A stretch of DNA of 64,000 nt, from assembly GCF_030269925.1 (NCBI RefSeq), contig NC_085116.1, forward strand, positions 11,222,001 to 11,286,000. The letters are read 5' to 3'. Positions 1 to 12,019 of this stretch are shown in pieces (the first letter of the stretch is position 1; every line of letters begins with the position of its first letter). The position numbers were made by a program, and so were the translations under genes. Source of the stretch: Bombyx mori. Lineage: Eukaryota; Arthropoda; Insecta; Lepidoptera; Bombycidae. The notes beneath the pieces are model-generated. The model did not search any database, had not been told where the DNA came from, and saw only the letters and a program-made list of their open reading frames with translations.

Positions 1-2120
1 CGCATGTTCATTACCAGAACACGTTTGATGAGCACAACCGTTCCGATGAATTAAGATAACGAATTCTTATTTTTAAACGGAGCATCCGCATGCACCGGTA
101 TCGATATAATTCGATCTGATGAACACGAGTTATCGATTGTGTCGTCGTTGGATGGAATCGATTCATCGCAGTAGCGCCTGTCCATCAATGCAGTACGAGT
201 ACATTTTGCATAATTGATGCCCCATTCACGGCTACAGAACACTTATTCATATTCATGAATTTTACAGAATTTTTCAATTTGTGCCACCAGCTAGTGTGTA
301 TACGTATTGCCGTACCGTATTTGCGCCAATACAATCTGTGTAAAAGCTAAGATGGAACTCGGGCGTGCCTCAGCACAAACTGGGGATAAAGTCAGCCTCT
401 AATGCTATATTTTTGATGCCAAAACCACTATCAATAGCCGTGTCACCGCTATTTCACCGACCAACTTTGTTTTATTTTCCGGTGGTTTTATTCGAGGATT
501 GCATTTCACACAAAAAAAACGAGTCTTCTGTTACATTATTCAATAGTATTTCGTTCACAATCGGATTTCTTATTGTACATAAAAGTCAAACATCCTTTTT
601 AAACGCGAAGCCAGCTCAATTCGGATCGAGATCAGTTCCGAAATTGATGGACTCGAAAATCGTTCAAAAGGAGAAAAAAAACTGTAACGAAAGTTATTCC
701 CAGTGGCATCGCAGCCTTGGAGGTAATGGGAGATTGTAAAAGGAGGCAATAAAAGCTTAGTATTGTGTGTGAGGACCGTAGGGAAGTCGCTGTATTGTAT
801 TCGGTCCCGCGGAGGCCCCCAAGAATCGTCTGACCACGGGCGCGGTCAAATTGTACAGAAATGAAATTATCAAGGTACGCTGCCGATTTTCCGAACCAAT
901 GAATCAAGATCCAATTCCCTTTTGTAATAGAACATCGTCGCGAAACGCGTCCATGGAGTTACACTACCCACTCAGTGGTCGCTTAGGCTTACTTCACATG
1001 AGCGCCGCCTTTATTTATTGTATACATTACGTATGTAGTACATTCCGTCGGGTTGTCGAACGTTAATGTGACACGCAATGGTAATAACAGTGATTTATTT
1101 TATCTTGCATTCAGTCGTTTGATAAGTTTATTGTATTTAGGATTCAAAATCTCTAACCAGTGATAGGTTAAATGTTTGTTTTTTTATGTAAAAAGGCAGA
1201 CGAGATATCACTACCCTACTCTTTAAATCGATGATAGCGGTAGTTACGTAAATTTACAAAATTCCGAGTTGGATTTTTATGATAAAATGCTATTCCGTTA
1301 TAATGAAAGTGGTTCATCATTATCATGATCATCATCAACATAAACCTCTTTCAATACTACGCCATTAAGTCTGAGTTTTAGATATTCATTTTCTACAGAG
1401 AAATCATTCGGAATTCGAATTCAATACATATTGTAGAATGGTACTTGCGTTCGGTATTGAACTTCACACGATACAAGTACACTAACAATCTTATCGACTC
1501 ATCAGACCACGAAATCTTTACTTTATTGTTTTGTTGAAGTCATCGGGGTCTACATGACAAGACTCCCGACGTATCTATATATTAATACGTGAAGCAAAAA
1601 CTTTGTATCCCTTTTTACGAAAATTGCGCGGACGGAGGATTATGAAATTTTCCACACTTATAGAGAATATAGAGAAGAAGTGCACAATGGTAATATTTTT
1701 TTTAAATAATACATAAAAGATACATTAAATCAATAAAGAAAACATTACACACACTACATACCATGTATTTGACGCACACACGCATGCATACTATTTATTG
1801 TCAAACTTTTGTTCTTGGCGTCTGTTGTCAAATTGAGAATAGATTAAATATTGTTTGTCTTTATTAATTATTTTTTATAGTGTAGTCTTGGCGAAATTTG
1901 TGATTATAGAAGTATAAAATACAATCATAATAGTGTAGAAACTTACAATTTCAATTAATTATAGTCGACTACTGCGGGGCCTCTAGTTCTTATAAAGTGA
2001 TGCGTCTTTGCCGGAGTTCAAATCAAGCAGGTACATACATCAAAAACATTCTAATAAAATACGTAACTACTTAACTCGCGAATATCTTTCACGATCGCTT
2101 AGTTAAATTCAAACAAATAT
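1..2120. other. unique intronic sequence
   Basis: AT-rich sequence that I read as upstream intron of the Rbp6-like gene. Short open frames (for example 365-739) show no recognisable domain. No repeat family is recognised. Confidence 0.5.
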
Positions 2121-2299
2121 TTTTTTATTGATTTACTGGGTGGATGATCCCATACTTAAGCCGCTGTTAAGTGGTTACTGTAGCCCGCAGGCATCAACAA
2201 CGTAAATGTCACCACCCAAATTCTAAGTCTCAAACAACCAATGCTTCACACTTTAAACCGAAACGCATTACTGCTTCACGATAAAAATGTATAGGGTAA
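2121..2299 (-). repeat. Bm1 SINE, diverged fragment
   Basis: An antisense Bm1 body is recognisable: a T-rich start, then the blocks GTTAAGTGGTTACTG, CAACGTAAATG and AAACCGAAACGCATTACTGC. It is heavily diverged and lacks the upstream linker and tRNA head. Confidence 0.75.
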
Positions 2300-4414
2300 T
2301 TTGTTTAATTTATCTTAGTTATAATTTGTTTAAGAGCTCCAAAATATATTTTTCATTTCAATGATTAATTTCAAAACTAAATACATAAATAAATTTGACT
2401 TCTGTTTTCTTGATTTTAAATAAATAAAATTCATCAAACATTTCAGAGAGGACTCGTTAGAAAACGCTGTTTATTCTCATATGAAGGAAAATGTGTTTGA
2501 ATAAACATTCGCGACTTAGTGGAACTGCTCAGCCGTCCCGTAATCTGCGTCAAATTGACTTTTCCGGAGAGGAGCTGGCGAGTGTTCGACGGTAATATGC
2601 CATAAACGACCCAAACGTATTGGTCCCGATGCTCATAGGTTGATAAATTTCCTTGATATTTGAATGCGTGATATTCCTTTCGGGTTATAGGCGACCGACC
2701 GTCCCTTCAATAAATACAACTGCTTGCGAGATTCTGTTGACGTTACAGTAAGCCTTTAATAATGAAAATATTTCATATTCTATTACAAGTGAGACAATTC
2801 GCGCTTTGCCCTTAAAAAGAATTTTAATAACATTTGTGTGATGAAAAGATGTCGCGTCACCAAAAGCTAATATTATTCCAATTCGAAAAAAAAAAACAAT
2901 TTTCTCCAAAGTTATAAACCAACAGAGTTTCATTCGTTCTCGGAGTTTGGTACAAAGTAATTCCTTCAGTTCGAAGATAAATTTTACGTCATTTCCTGTC
3001 TTCCCAGGCCTCAGCAAAAATTATCAGACATCGACTCGGCACAGGGACCATTTAAAATTAATGAATAATGTTATCTGATAATGATTTTCCGAAGTTTAAT
3101 TAAAGTTTTCCTTTTTTTTTTGTGAGTTTCCTCACTTTTTGATCGCATGAATATCTTGATTATTTAAATTCGCGAATAAACGTTTTCCATTAAGATTTTC
3201 GACTTTGTTAATGCCGAAGTTAAAAGATTAACGTGCCGGAATTTTTTATTGAATTTCATATCTTCAACGTCGGAGTGGAAACGTTAGACTGTTTCTATGT
3301 AACGAAATATCGCGAAAGCGGATCGTCTGTTATGTTACTGCGGGCGACATTCACGCACCGCAGTTTGTGTGTGCAATATGTGCATTTCCCCCCATGCAAT
3401 TGCTGCAAATGGCCTCTTCAGCATAATGCAGCAGTAAACGGAAGAGATGAGCCAGCTGAGCCTGCCTAACGTAGAGTGTGCTGATGGCAGTTATTTGTTT
3501 GTTTCAATCTAACGGGAACTCAATTGCGATATAGTATACTGGTAGGTTTTTCAAAAACTATCAATACCATAAAAATATTATTTACGGTAATGAAATATAG
3601 AAGGAAAATGAAAAATAACTATAATCTAATCCGTTATAAATGTGAAGCCAGTTCATAAAATAAATTCGAACATAATTGTTAAATTCAAAAAAATATGTGA
3701 GCATTAAAAAACAAAACATACTAAATATATTCCCTTAAACACAGCAGCGTCTTAGAGGTGAAAGAAACCTTTGACTACAAATTCGAGGCACGTCCGGTGA
3801 AAAGTTTAAAAAATACACGTTTGATTTTTACCAAGCCTTATCTCGGCTCAAAAGAATCGTGGCGCATTGGAAAGGCAAAACGCAGAACCGAAAATATAAA
3901 GAATTTAGATCAGGACGAGTCAAATATTCGGGAAATCGCGATATCATCATTCAAAGGACGAGTACCACCAAGATTTATATACCTTTGACTGAGCTTAAAT
4001 AACTCCAAAAATGTGGGAACAAAGATTTTCCTTTGTATGCATTTGGATTTAAGTCGAGAGTATTTGTAGGAAGAAAGCAATTCAAGAACTCTAGCTTTGT
4101 GCTGGTTCAAAGATGAAGATTAGGGTGAAGGTGTTACAGTGTGTACTGACCTAAATGTGCTACGGACTTTACAAATGCAACTATGCTTTTAAAAAAAAAT
4201 CAATATTTAAATATTCAAACACAACCTGAATAGTGTTTGAATTTATAGCTTTAATAATATTACTATATAAAAAATTCGCTAGATGATGTACAATTGTTAT
4301 TTCATTGCTTTTTTATCACAATGATTATTATTATAGACCGAGTTAGAAAAGTTTCAACTAGAAATACCATACAAGTATTTAAAAGTTTACTAAATTATTA
4401 AAAAAGTCTCATTC
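2300..4414. other. unique intronic sequence
   Basis: AT-rich sequence with no recognised gene or repeat. Open frames at 2685-3017 (-), 3233-3469 (+) and 3758-3988 (+) match no family I know and have no coding-like context. Confidence 0.45.
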
Positions 4415-4767
4415 TTTTTTTTTTTTTTATTACTTAGATGGGTGGATGAGCTCACAGCCCACCTGGTGTTAAGTAGTTACTGGACATCTACAACGTAAAT
4501 GCGCCACCCACCTTGAGATATAAGTTCTAAGGTCTCACGTATAGTTAGAACGGCTGCCCCACCCTTCAAACCGAACGCATTACTGCTTCACGGCAGAAAT
4601 AGGTAGAGTGGTGGTACCCACCCGCGCGGACTCACAAGAGGTCCTACCACCAGTAATTACGCAAATTATAATTTTGCGGGTTTCATTTTTATTACACGAT
4701 GTTATTCCTTCACCGTGGAAATAAATCTTGAACATTTGTTGAGTACGTATTTCATTAGAAAAATTGG
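4415..4767 (-). repeat. Bm1 SINE, long form truncated in the linker
   Basis: An antisense Bm1 opens with a T run at 4415-4428 and continues through the whole body. It then carries about 110 bp of linker (ATTACGCAAATTATAATTTT... to ...CATTAGAAAAATTGG) and stops just short of the tRNA-like head. It is one of only three copies here that extend past the ACTGGTGG boundary. Confidence 0.93.
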
Positions 4768-5282
4768 AAAAATTTCATTGGAAACTAAACATTCTATGAC
4801 CCACAAAGAATATCTTTTTGATTTGTCAACTTTTAATTTGAAGTACCTATTCTTAAGGATCCACTAAAACACATTAACGACAATTATTTAGTGCATATAG
4901 GTACTTCGCTCGGATTTTACAATAAAAATTCATATGCACACGAAAGGTGGGGGGAAATTGGCGCTGCGGTAATTGCTGGCAATTTGTAATGGCCGTGCGA
5001 TTGTCGGGCGGAACGTCGAGCTCTTAACTGCGCTATTAATTTCGTACATTTGATTAACGAAACTACTTGTTATGGTAATGAACGCTGGTAAAGAATGCAT
5101 GTTAGCGCGCTAACGGGACGCCCTGTCGACACGTCGCCGAGCTTGCGATATTTTCGCTTCGGTTCCCTTGTAATTACCGTGACGTTGTTGTGGAAAGCGT
5201 TATTTTTTTTAAATGTCGCTAATAAACAAAGTTTTTAATTAGTGAGGTACCGTATTATATGCTCGCGTGGGTAGGCGCTATC
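4768..5282. other. unique intronic sequence
   Basis: No gene or repeat family recognised. GC content rises locally around 4950-5180. Confidence 0.4.
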
Positions 5283-5715
5283 GTCATGGTGGTATGCACA
5301 ACCGTATTTCTGCCATGAAGCAGGCGTACGTAATGGTTTGAAGGGTATGAAAACAATTCAATATGCAATTTCGAAAAGGGCACATCTCCGAAAATGTAAA
5401 ATTTTCAGGAAATGAAAAAAACTGATTATTTTCTAAAGCAGTGTAAAATTTAAAATATTTACCTTTGAGATATACTTTAGTGTTAATTAGCAATTGAAAA
5501 TCACTGGAATTATTATAAAATGGGTGTAGGTAAGCCTCGAAACTACATGTATATGAAAAAAGGTATTTGACAAAATATGCGACATGTGCCCTTTTCGAAA
5601 TTGCATATTCAATTGTACGGCTACAATTTTAATCTCATGTCTCAAGGTGGGTGACGACATCCATGTTGTAATATCTGAAGGTCAAGACGAGCACTTAATA
5701 CGAGATGGGTCGTTA
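5283..5715 (+). repeat. old Bm1 SINE split by a MITE
   Basis: The left part, about 5283-5355, carries the degraded Bm1 block TTTCTGCCATGAAGCAG. The right part, from about 5614, carries TCTCAAGGTGGGTGACG and a degraded 3' third. Together they form one sense-strand Bm1 interrupted by the 250-bp inverted-repeat element at 5360-5609. Confidence 0.65.
5360..5609. mobile_element. MITE with 26-bp perfect terminal inverted repeats
   Basis: The arms at 5360-5385 and 5584-5609 are exact reverse complements, including the core GCAATTTCGAAAAGGGCACA. The heptamer ATTCAAT occurs at 5356-5362 and 5607-5613. It overlaps the outermost arm bases, so the exact target duplication is ambiguous. The interior is AT-rich and has no coding capacity. 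The element sits inside a degraded Bm1. The family is not identified. Confidence 0.85.
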
Positions 5716-7167
5716 CTTCGATCAATCAAGGAACATAGGTAAGAAAAATAAAAGTTTTTCGAAGTAAAATATTTTATGGCATTACATATATTGTTATTAG
5801 TCTGTTTGTTTGAATTTATTATTACTACAATATGTCAATGCGCCTCTAAAAGGTTACGTATCTCGCACTGTGGTCAGTATTAGAACAAAATGAACAATCC
5901 GTTAAGTGTCCATCAGTTTCTGAGGCTTAATCTAAATTCTATTATACGTTGAGTGCCTTCAAGTAAATCTGTAAGTAACTAAGGACCGTTACGGATTTAG
6001 GCTCTACGGTATCTACTGTGCAGTCAATAACTGACTGAGCGATCAATAACGTACGGCCCGAATTGGTTGATTTAGATACTTGAAATTAGCACATATTTCT
6101 TGGCGACTGATACAGTGTAAGAGTGATGAAGGCCATAACTGAGTGGTGAACAGATACCACTGCGAAATTCGTTCACCATCATTGAAGATTTAGATTTACA
6201 TGAACATAATGAATAAAAGATTTCAATGAATACTATAGATAAAATCGGAAATAAATGTAACTGTTTCAAATGTACTTTTTGATGTGACTTTATCTCGTCC
6301 ATATCCTCTGAAGAAAAAAATCGGCTGACTTAAGTCAACCAATTTTCGGGAGAAAAAGATCCGCCCTGTTGTCTGGATATTTCGTTTTTGCCTATTTACA
6401 CAAAGACAAAACACATTTTGTTTCATTATTTTTATCCAAAATAGGTCACACGTAGTAATTTACTTAAGCTAAGCGGCTTACTTGAGCTCAAACTACAGAT
6501 TTATATAGATCCGAAATGCTGGCCTGAGATACAATTTTTATGTGATTAAATTCATATTATGATGCAATCAATCGTAAGTCACAACAAATATTATTTACCG
6601 TGTGTCTTTTAACAAGGGCTTCCACAGCGTGTACCTTGGCACGTGATAGGACGTTTTAAAGATTCGTGTTGAAGTAAATTCGTGACTCGTCGATACCGCA
6701 CCGATATCGATTCGATCTGAGACGAATGGGCCGAATGAAAAGTTTACAACACGGAAAGGAGGATCGAAGGCACGCAAACTTATTTTAGTAACGAAATAAT
6801 TCAGTGTATTTTGTGCCGTGTACACGCGTTTAGTTTTGTTTACTAACTTAATCAAATTCAAGCGTCGTGAAATTATCGCGCTTGTAAAATTTAAATAATA
6901 ATTGCGGATATCATTCGCTAAACTAATCCTAATATTTTTTTTCGGATTTCGTGAACCAGCAATCTAAAGCGAAGGGAGCTTTAACATGTGTTTGCGCCAA
7001 CGTCACTCAGAGCTATTATTAACATCGCGCGTAAATTTATTTTTAGTTTATCAAAATGTTTAATTTTCAATCTCGATATTTTATTCTTAACGTCAGGTTC
7101 TGCCTCCGTTTTCTGGAACTAGTTTATTTTTTCGTATTTATTTCTACCTTCGAAATATATATTTTAT
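5716..7167. other. unique intronic sequence
   Basis: No recognised gene or repeat. Several short open frames on the minus strand (6072-6861) look like chance. Confidence 0.45.
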
Positions 7168-7568
7168 AAGCCATTGCATAGATTTTATCGCGGGCTTTGA
7201 GCGCGGCAACTGAATCAAGAAATTCCGTAACGAAAATAACCTGACACCCCCACTACGCCTACTATGTAGCTCGCGTTCAACACATTCACACGTTGTGCTT
7301 GTGTAGTGTTTGTGAATAAGCGCGTGGCGTGACGTCACACTGCATGCGCATCATGAAAAGTCTGCCCATCTCTCTTTCGCGCGGTCTAGCTTATGAGTGT
7401 GAAGGGGACAGTTAATGTTTTGCTTTTACTAATGTTTAAAATAGCGTGGTTTTATTATTGTTTTAATATTAAATTATCATTGTCTAATTATAATTGCATA
7501 AGTTGATAAAAAATGCTATGCAATAGCTTTACCGCGGCAGTTCCCGAGTGCCACACGTTTTTTATTTA
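7168..7568. repeat. dispersed repeat with CTATGCAATAG-type ends (copy 1)
   Basis: It starts AAGCCATTGCATAGATTTTATC and ends with the inverted motif GCTATGCAATAGCTTTACCG plus about 25 bp. A second copy at 46909-47587 shares both flanking halves, which shows it is a repeat. The interior contains CGCGTTCAACACATTCACACG and a long unique-looking middle. There is no coding capacity. The family is unknown to me; the inverted end motifs would fit a non-autonomous DNA transposon. Confidence 0.7.
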
Positions 7569-8475
7569 ATTACCAAGTCATCATGGTAACTCGGAGTTAT
7601 ATAACAAGATGAGGTTACGATCACCTGATGTAAACTACGACATGAAAACTATCGCTTTTGAACGGTAGGTCTAAATCTTAAATGATATAATATCCTGCTC
7701 ATTAGATGAGAAAAGCTTAAGTAGGAAACAAATAAGACGGTATGTCCAAAATCTCTTATTTGTACGGGTAACAAGAAACAATAATGTATGGGCTTACAGC
7801 ATCCCTGAATCACTAATGAAGTTCGGTACGCAAATAAGATGAAGATGCTATTACTACGATTGTAGGGTAGGAAAGTAATAGCTGTTGATTGAAGAGTCTA
7901 GGATATATAGATCTACCCGCATTTTCAAACGGTGGGAAATAATGCAAACATCTATTAAAATAACTGTCGCGGCTTATCCACAAATAATGTTATTAAAACC
8001 TAACGCAGATAACTAACGTAATTATTTCTAACAACCAAATTAATCGCGAGAGAGAGAAACGATTTTCCCTTTGTTTGTTTCATTCAGTTTTACAGAGGGG
8101 AGGCTCGTCAAAGGCCCCGAAAGTGATTTTATGCATTAATTAAGACCACAGACCGAGATTTACAATTACACGGGCTCCTATAAACAAACTTGATTGCTTT
8201 ACAAAAACTCAAATAACTAAGGCAGTGTCTCAAGTAGAGGCTCATTTGAATATCAAAGACGAAATTCAAATTACGCCGTTTACAATAAAGGCTCAGCCGG
8301 TACGGTATTACGAGCCGATGTAAATTTCCGATACTCATTTCGAGGATGAAGTTCTGATCTCAGTCGCGCCCTTTCAACTCATAGATCATAGATCTCGTCA
8401 TATTTTTACGCGACACTTCTGTCGCGTGATTAAAATTTACAAATTACTTATCGTGAAAGTAAAAATTATTTATGA
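7569..8475. other. unique intronic sequence
   Basis: Nothing recognised. Confidence 0.45.
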
Positions 8476-8720
8476 TTTTTTATTATTATTTAGATGGGTG
8501 GACGAGCTTACAGCCCACCTGGTGTTAAGTGGTTACTGGAGCCTATTGACATTTCCACCGCAAATGCGCCACCCACCCTGAGATATAAGTTCTAAGGTCT
8601 CAGTATAGTTACAACGGCTGCCCCATCGTTCAAGCCGAAACACATTACTGCTTCACGGCAGAAATAGGCGGGGTGGTGGTACCTACCGGTGCGGACTCAC
8701 ATGAGGTCCTACCACCAGTA
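8476..8720 (-). repeat. Bm1 SINE, headless form
   Basis: A complete antisense Bm1 body runs from the T-rich tail through GATGGGTGGACGAGC to CCTACCACCAGTA. It ends at the ACTGGTGG boundary shared by many copies here. TTATTTA on both sides is a possible short target duplication. Confidence 0.95.
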
Positions 8721-8760
8721 AATCGTTATTTAGTTAAATAAAAATACATTTATAATTCTA

Positions 8761-9990
8761 GTATAATAACCGGCAAACTTCTTGAGCATTTGTTGACGTA
8801 GTGGGGGTAAGTTTGCGCATGGTACAGTCACGTGCAAAAACATTACTTACTCTGCGTCATAATGCTATTAAATTATTAAAATCAACATATGTATTTATTT
8901 ATATATTTATTAGAACATCAACAAAACATATAGGTTAATAATTGTAATAATTTAATCTTGGGGTAAAATAGATATTCCTTCTATTAAGTCAAAACTAGAG
9001 CTGTTGCCAGGTCTTGGTTCAGTTAAAGCGAAGCTGGTATTTGTAATTTTTTTTTCGTTATCATAATCTTGACCATCATCATCATCACTGTTTTCATCAC
9101 CCGAGTCGCTATCATCGTGATGAGTCGACATAGGGCTCATCGGCGTAGTTTACAACTCGGTCGATTCGGTCTTCTTTTTTGTCTATAATTAATTATTTTT
9201 TGAAGATATTCGATTCGTAGTAATCGAATGTTACTTTTTTCATTTACCAGCTTCCGATTATTTTCTGTTCTTTTTTTCCATCTGAAGCCTAGCTCTTTCA
9301 TAATTCGTCATAAGCTTCATTCCGAGCCATTAAAATTTATATCTTCTTTAAATTTTTCGAAGCCTTTCTACGGTACGGAGTTTCGCTGCTTGTTATGTAG
9401 TTATTATGATTACATCTTTTTATTACAGATTGAACGAAACTATCCATTCCGGTAACTTTCTTCTTCCCTGATCTTTTCTTACCCGGAGTCCGAAACACGG
9501 CGAGCAAGCCAGAGCCTTTAGCTTCGTTAATAATGCACCTAACAGTACTCACTAATGTTTTTGTTGCTTCCGAAGTCTGTTTTAATTTTTCCATATCATT
9601 CTTCCCCTGTTTTATAATGAAGTAATATACGTCGTACACAAATTTTCTACCCTTTCTTTTAAGTACTACACCAGTTTGTCACGGCATAGTGTATGTTTTA
9701 TAAAAAATCAACAAACACTCAACAAATAGCAATGGCAACAAAGTCCACAAGCAATTATAACAAATAACTTAACGATTAATAACGATAGACTTTCCACTGT
9801 ACGCAAGCGTACTTTTGGGAGCAAGCGGAATGAGGGCGCGGTGCGGGACGCAAGGTTCGACTGATCTACCAATAACGCGCTCGATACGATTTCCCCTGCC
9901 GTCGCGCCTCACCCTCACCACCAAAGTGACCTAAAATTCGGTTCTGCGCAGTCAAGGTCATTTGCTCAAGAAGTTTGCCGATTACTATAC
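8761..9990 (-). mobile_element. internally deleted Tc1/mariner-like transposon
   Basis: Terminal inverted repeats at 8761-8788 and 9963-9990 share the core CGGCAAACTTCTTGAGCA, with two mismatches over 28 bp. The 1.23-kb interior holds a minus-strand transposase remnant. It keeps a DNA-binding-like N-terminal part and an acidic C-terminal tail. The catalytic DDE core expected between them is not seen. This looks like a deletion derivative that could only move in trans. The superfamily call rests on remembered similarity of the N-terminal part to insect IS630-Tc1-mariner transposases. Confidence 0.75.
8952..9686 (-). pseudogene. transposase N-terminal remnant, DDE core missing
   Basis: On the minus strand a frame with a stop at codon 3 (ATGCCGTGA near 9687) leads into an open stretch, 9639-9337. 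It is rich in basic residues and contains FRTPGKKRSGKKKVTG, typical of the linker after the helix-turn-helix region of insect Tc1/mariner-like transposases. After a frame change, GFRWKKRTENNRK and RIEYLQKI are legible at about 9290-9190. A short open frame, 9140-8952, then encodes a Ser/Asp-rich tail (DDSDSGDENSDDDDG) resembling the acidic C-terminus of this group. About 150 or more residues of catalytic domain appear deleted. Not functional as an enzyme. Confidence 0.65.
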
Positions 9991-11772
9991 GATTGTTACG
10001 AAGTTAACTAAGATCAAAACAAAATGAGTTGGCTTGTCGATATTCCACCAAATAACTTAAAAGAAAAAAAACCCGTGGAAATACGCTTCTCTTTATCTGT
10101 CCCTTCTGACCTACAATTTATTCGATGCTTTTACGGTTGACTTAAATGCCAAAGCACGAAAGTTAAGTTACAAATCAAGTTCTTTTTGGGATTTTGAACG
10201 TAGATTTAAAAGTAACCGCACATAGAGCGACGTCATAATACCTTATCAAATTTATATTGACCACTTTAAAATGAGGCTACACCGGATTTTGGGTGAACTT
10301 AAAAGATTTAGGCCGTAAATTAATTTTGTCACGTTCAATACAGAGATTACAAGAACAATTTTAGATTTCAACTTTGTTATCGTTCTAAACTTGTTTATTT
10401 GCCGTTTCTAGATAACGTGACTCCATTAGGCAGCCATAACGGTCACGAGCCGCTTCCTTTTATTACTCTCGACGATGCTTCCTGTTGCTTTCTTTTTTCC
10501 CTGAAATATTCAGCTAATTAAGGAAGGAGTGGGAGCTGAAGATTTCCTGCTGGTCTAGCAGATTACTGACCGAGTTCATATCTGAGTTTTCTTTTTGTAT
10601 TTTCAAATGATAATTCTACTCTAATGCGGTAATTTGTTGCCAGCTCATAATAAATTTAGAAATATTCAAACCGTTCAAATCTGTTAATGTCAGGAACGCT
10701 AGTTGCTTGAATTGCGTCTAAGATAACATCTTTAGTGGCGGACAATGGGACCATTATGTGAGTGGCTTCATCTTGTTCGAAATACAAGGGGAACTAACTG
10801 GTATAATACGATCAGGTCATGAATCCGAGAGTCGACCTTGCATTGAAATGTTATTCCAGGCTTGATATTGATCGAGATGGACGTCTGGGTATTATGTGTT
10901 GAAAGCGCTTGCACATTATCAATTCAATAGTAACACATCATTCTCGAATTTGAGTCATATTCTGCTATAAATTAGAGATTTTTATTTATTTAATCCTATA
11001 GTTTTATCTTAAATAATAATCGGTTGCAAAGCACAGAAATTTAATTAAAATTATGAATACAACAAAGAACAATTCAGAACGTACAAGGCTTTACCTACGA
11101 AGACTCGAGGTACTCATCAAATTCGGTGCATTGTTATGCAAATACCGGTGGTTCGGTTTGCCAGCGTCAGTGGTACAAGACAAAGCGACGTTGACGACCG
11201 ACATCGGCTGTTCCTATCAGTTCGACATCCCATGGATCCACTCGACTGGGCTTCATATTCTGCCCTGTTCTATCAATGTACCAACGCTTCGAACGATCTA
11301 TGTACGATATACATGAAACAATGGAATTTGATGGATGAAATTTTAGATACACACATAAAAGGTGGATGAGGGTATTGTACTTAACGACTACACGGATTTT
11401 TCTAGCAATAATAATAAATACTATGCATTATTTACACGATCGGTTTACCAAAAACACAATTTTTTTAATAAAAGGAAATATTTTAAAATGAAATAAAAGC
11501 TGCAGATATTTACATGAGTACAGTGGAAGATAATATTTTATTTGTAAACAAAATATAACGGCATGACCACTTTTATAACAATGTTTTCATAAAACTAGGT
11601 CACTGACCTCATCCTGAAACACACATAAAAATTAAATCATTAAATAAAAAGCACGTGCCCAAACTATTCAGTTAATATGAATGTTATTTTTTTTGTGTGC
11701 AACCGAAACATAAGTGTAATATTAAATGCGTGACTTCATTTTGATACTGATTTACTTATTTCTGTAAACTAC
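9991..11772. other. unique intronic sequence
   Basis: No recognised gene or repeat. Overlapping short frames at 11053-11369 on both strands show no domain. Confidence 0.45.
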
Positions 11773-12019
11773 TTTTTTTTTTATTGCCTAGATGGGTGGA
11801 CGAGCTCATAGCCCAGCTGGTGTTAAGTGGTTACTGGAGCCCATAGACATTTACAACGTAAATGCGCCATCCACCTTGAGAGATAAGTTCTAAGGTCTCA
11901 GGTATAGTTACAACGGTTGCCCCGCCCTTCAAACCGAAACGCATTACTGCTTCACGGCAGAAATGTGCAGGGTGGTGACACCTACCCGCGCGAACTCTCA
12001 ATAGGTCCTATCACCAGTA
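11773..12019 (-). repeat. Bm1 SINE, headless form
   Basis: An antisense Bm1 body starts with a run of T, passes through GATGGGTGGACGAGC and ends at CCTATCACCAGTA. Its 5' end is at the recurrent ACTGGTGG boundary (ACTGGTGA here). Confidence 0.95.

Noticed and set aside
365..739. 124-codon open frame as a gene
   Set aside because: No domain, no codon or context support, and it lies in AT-rich intron.
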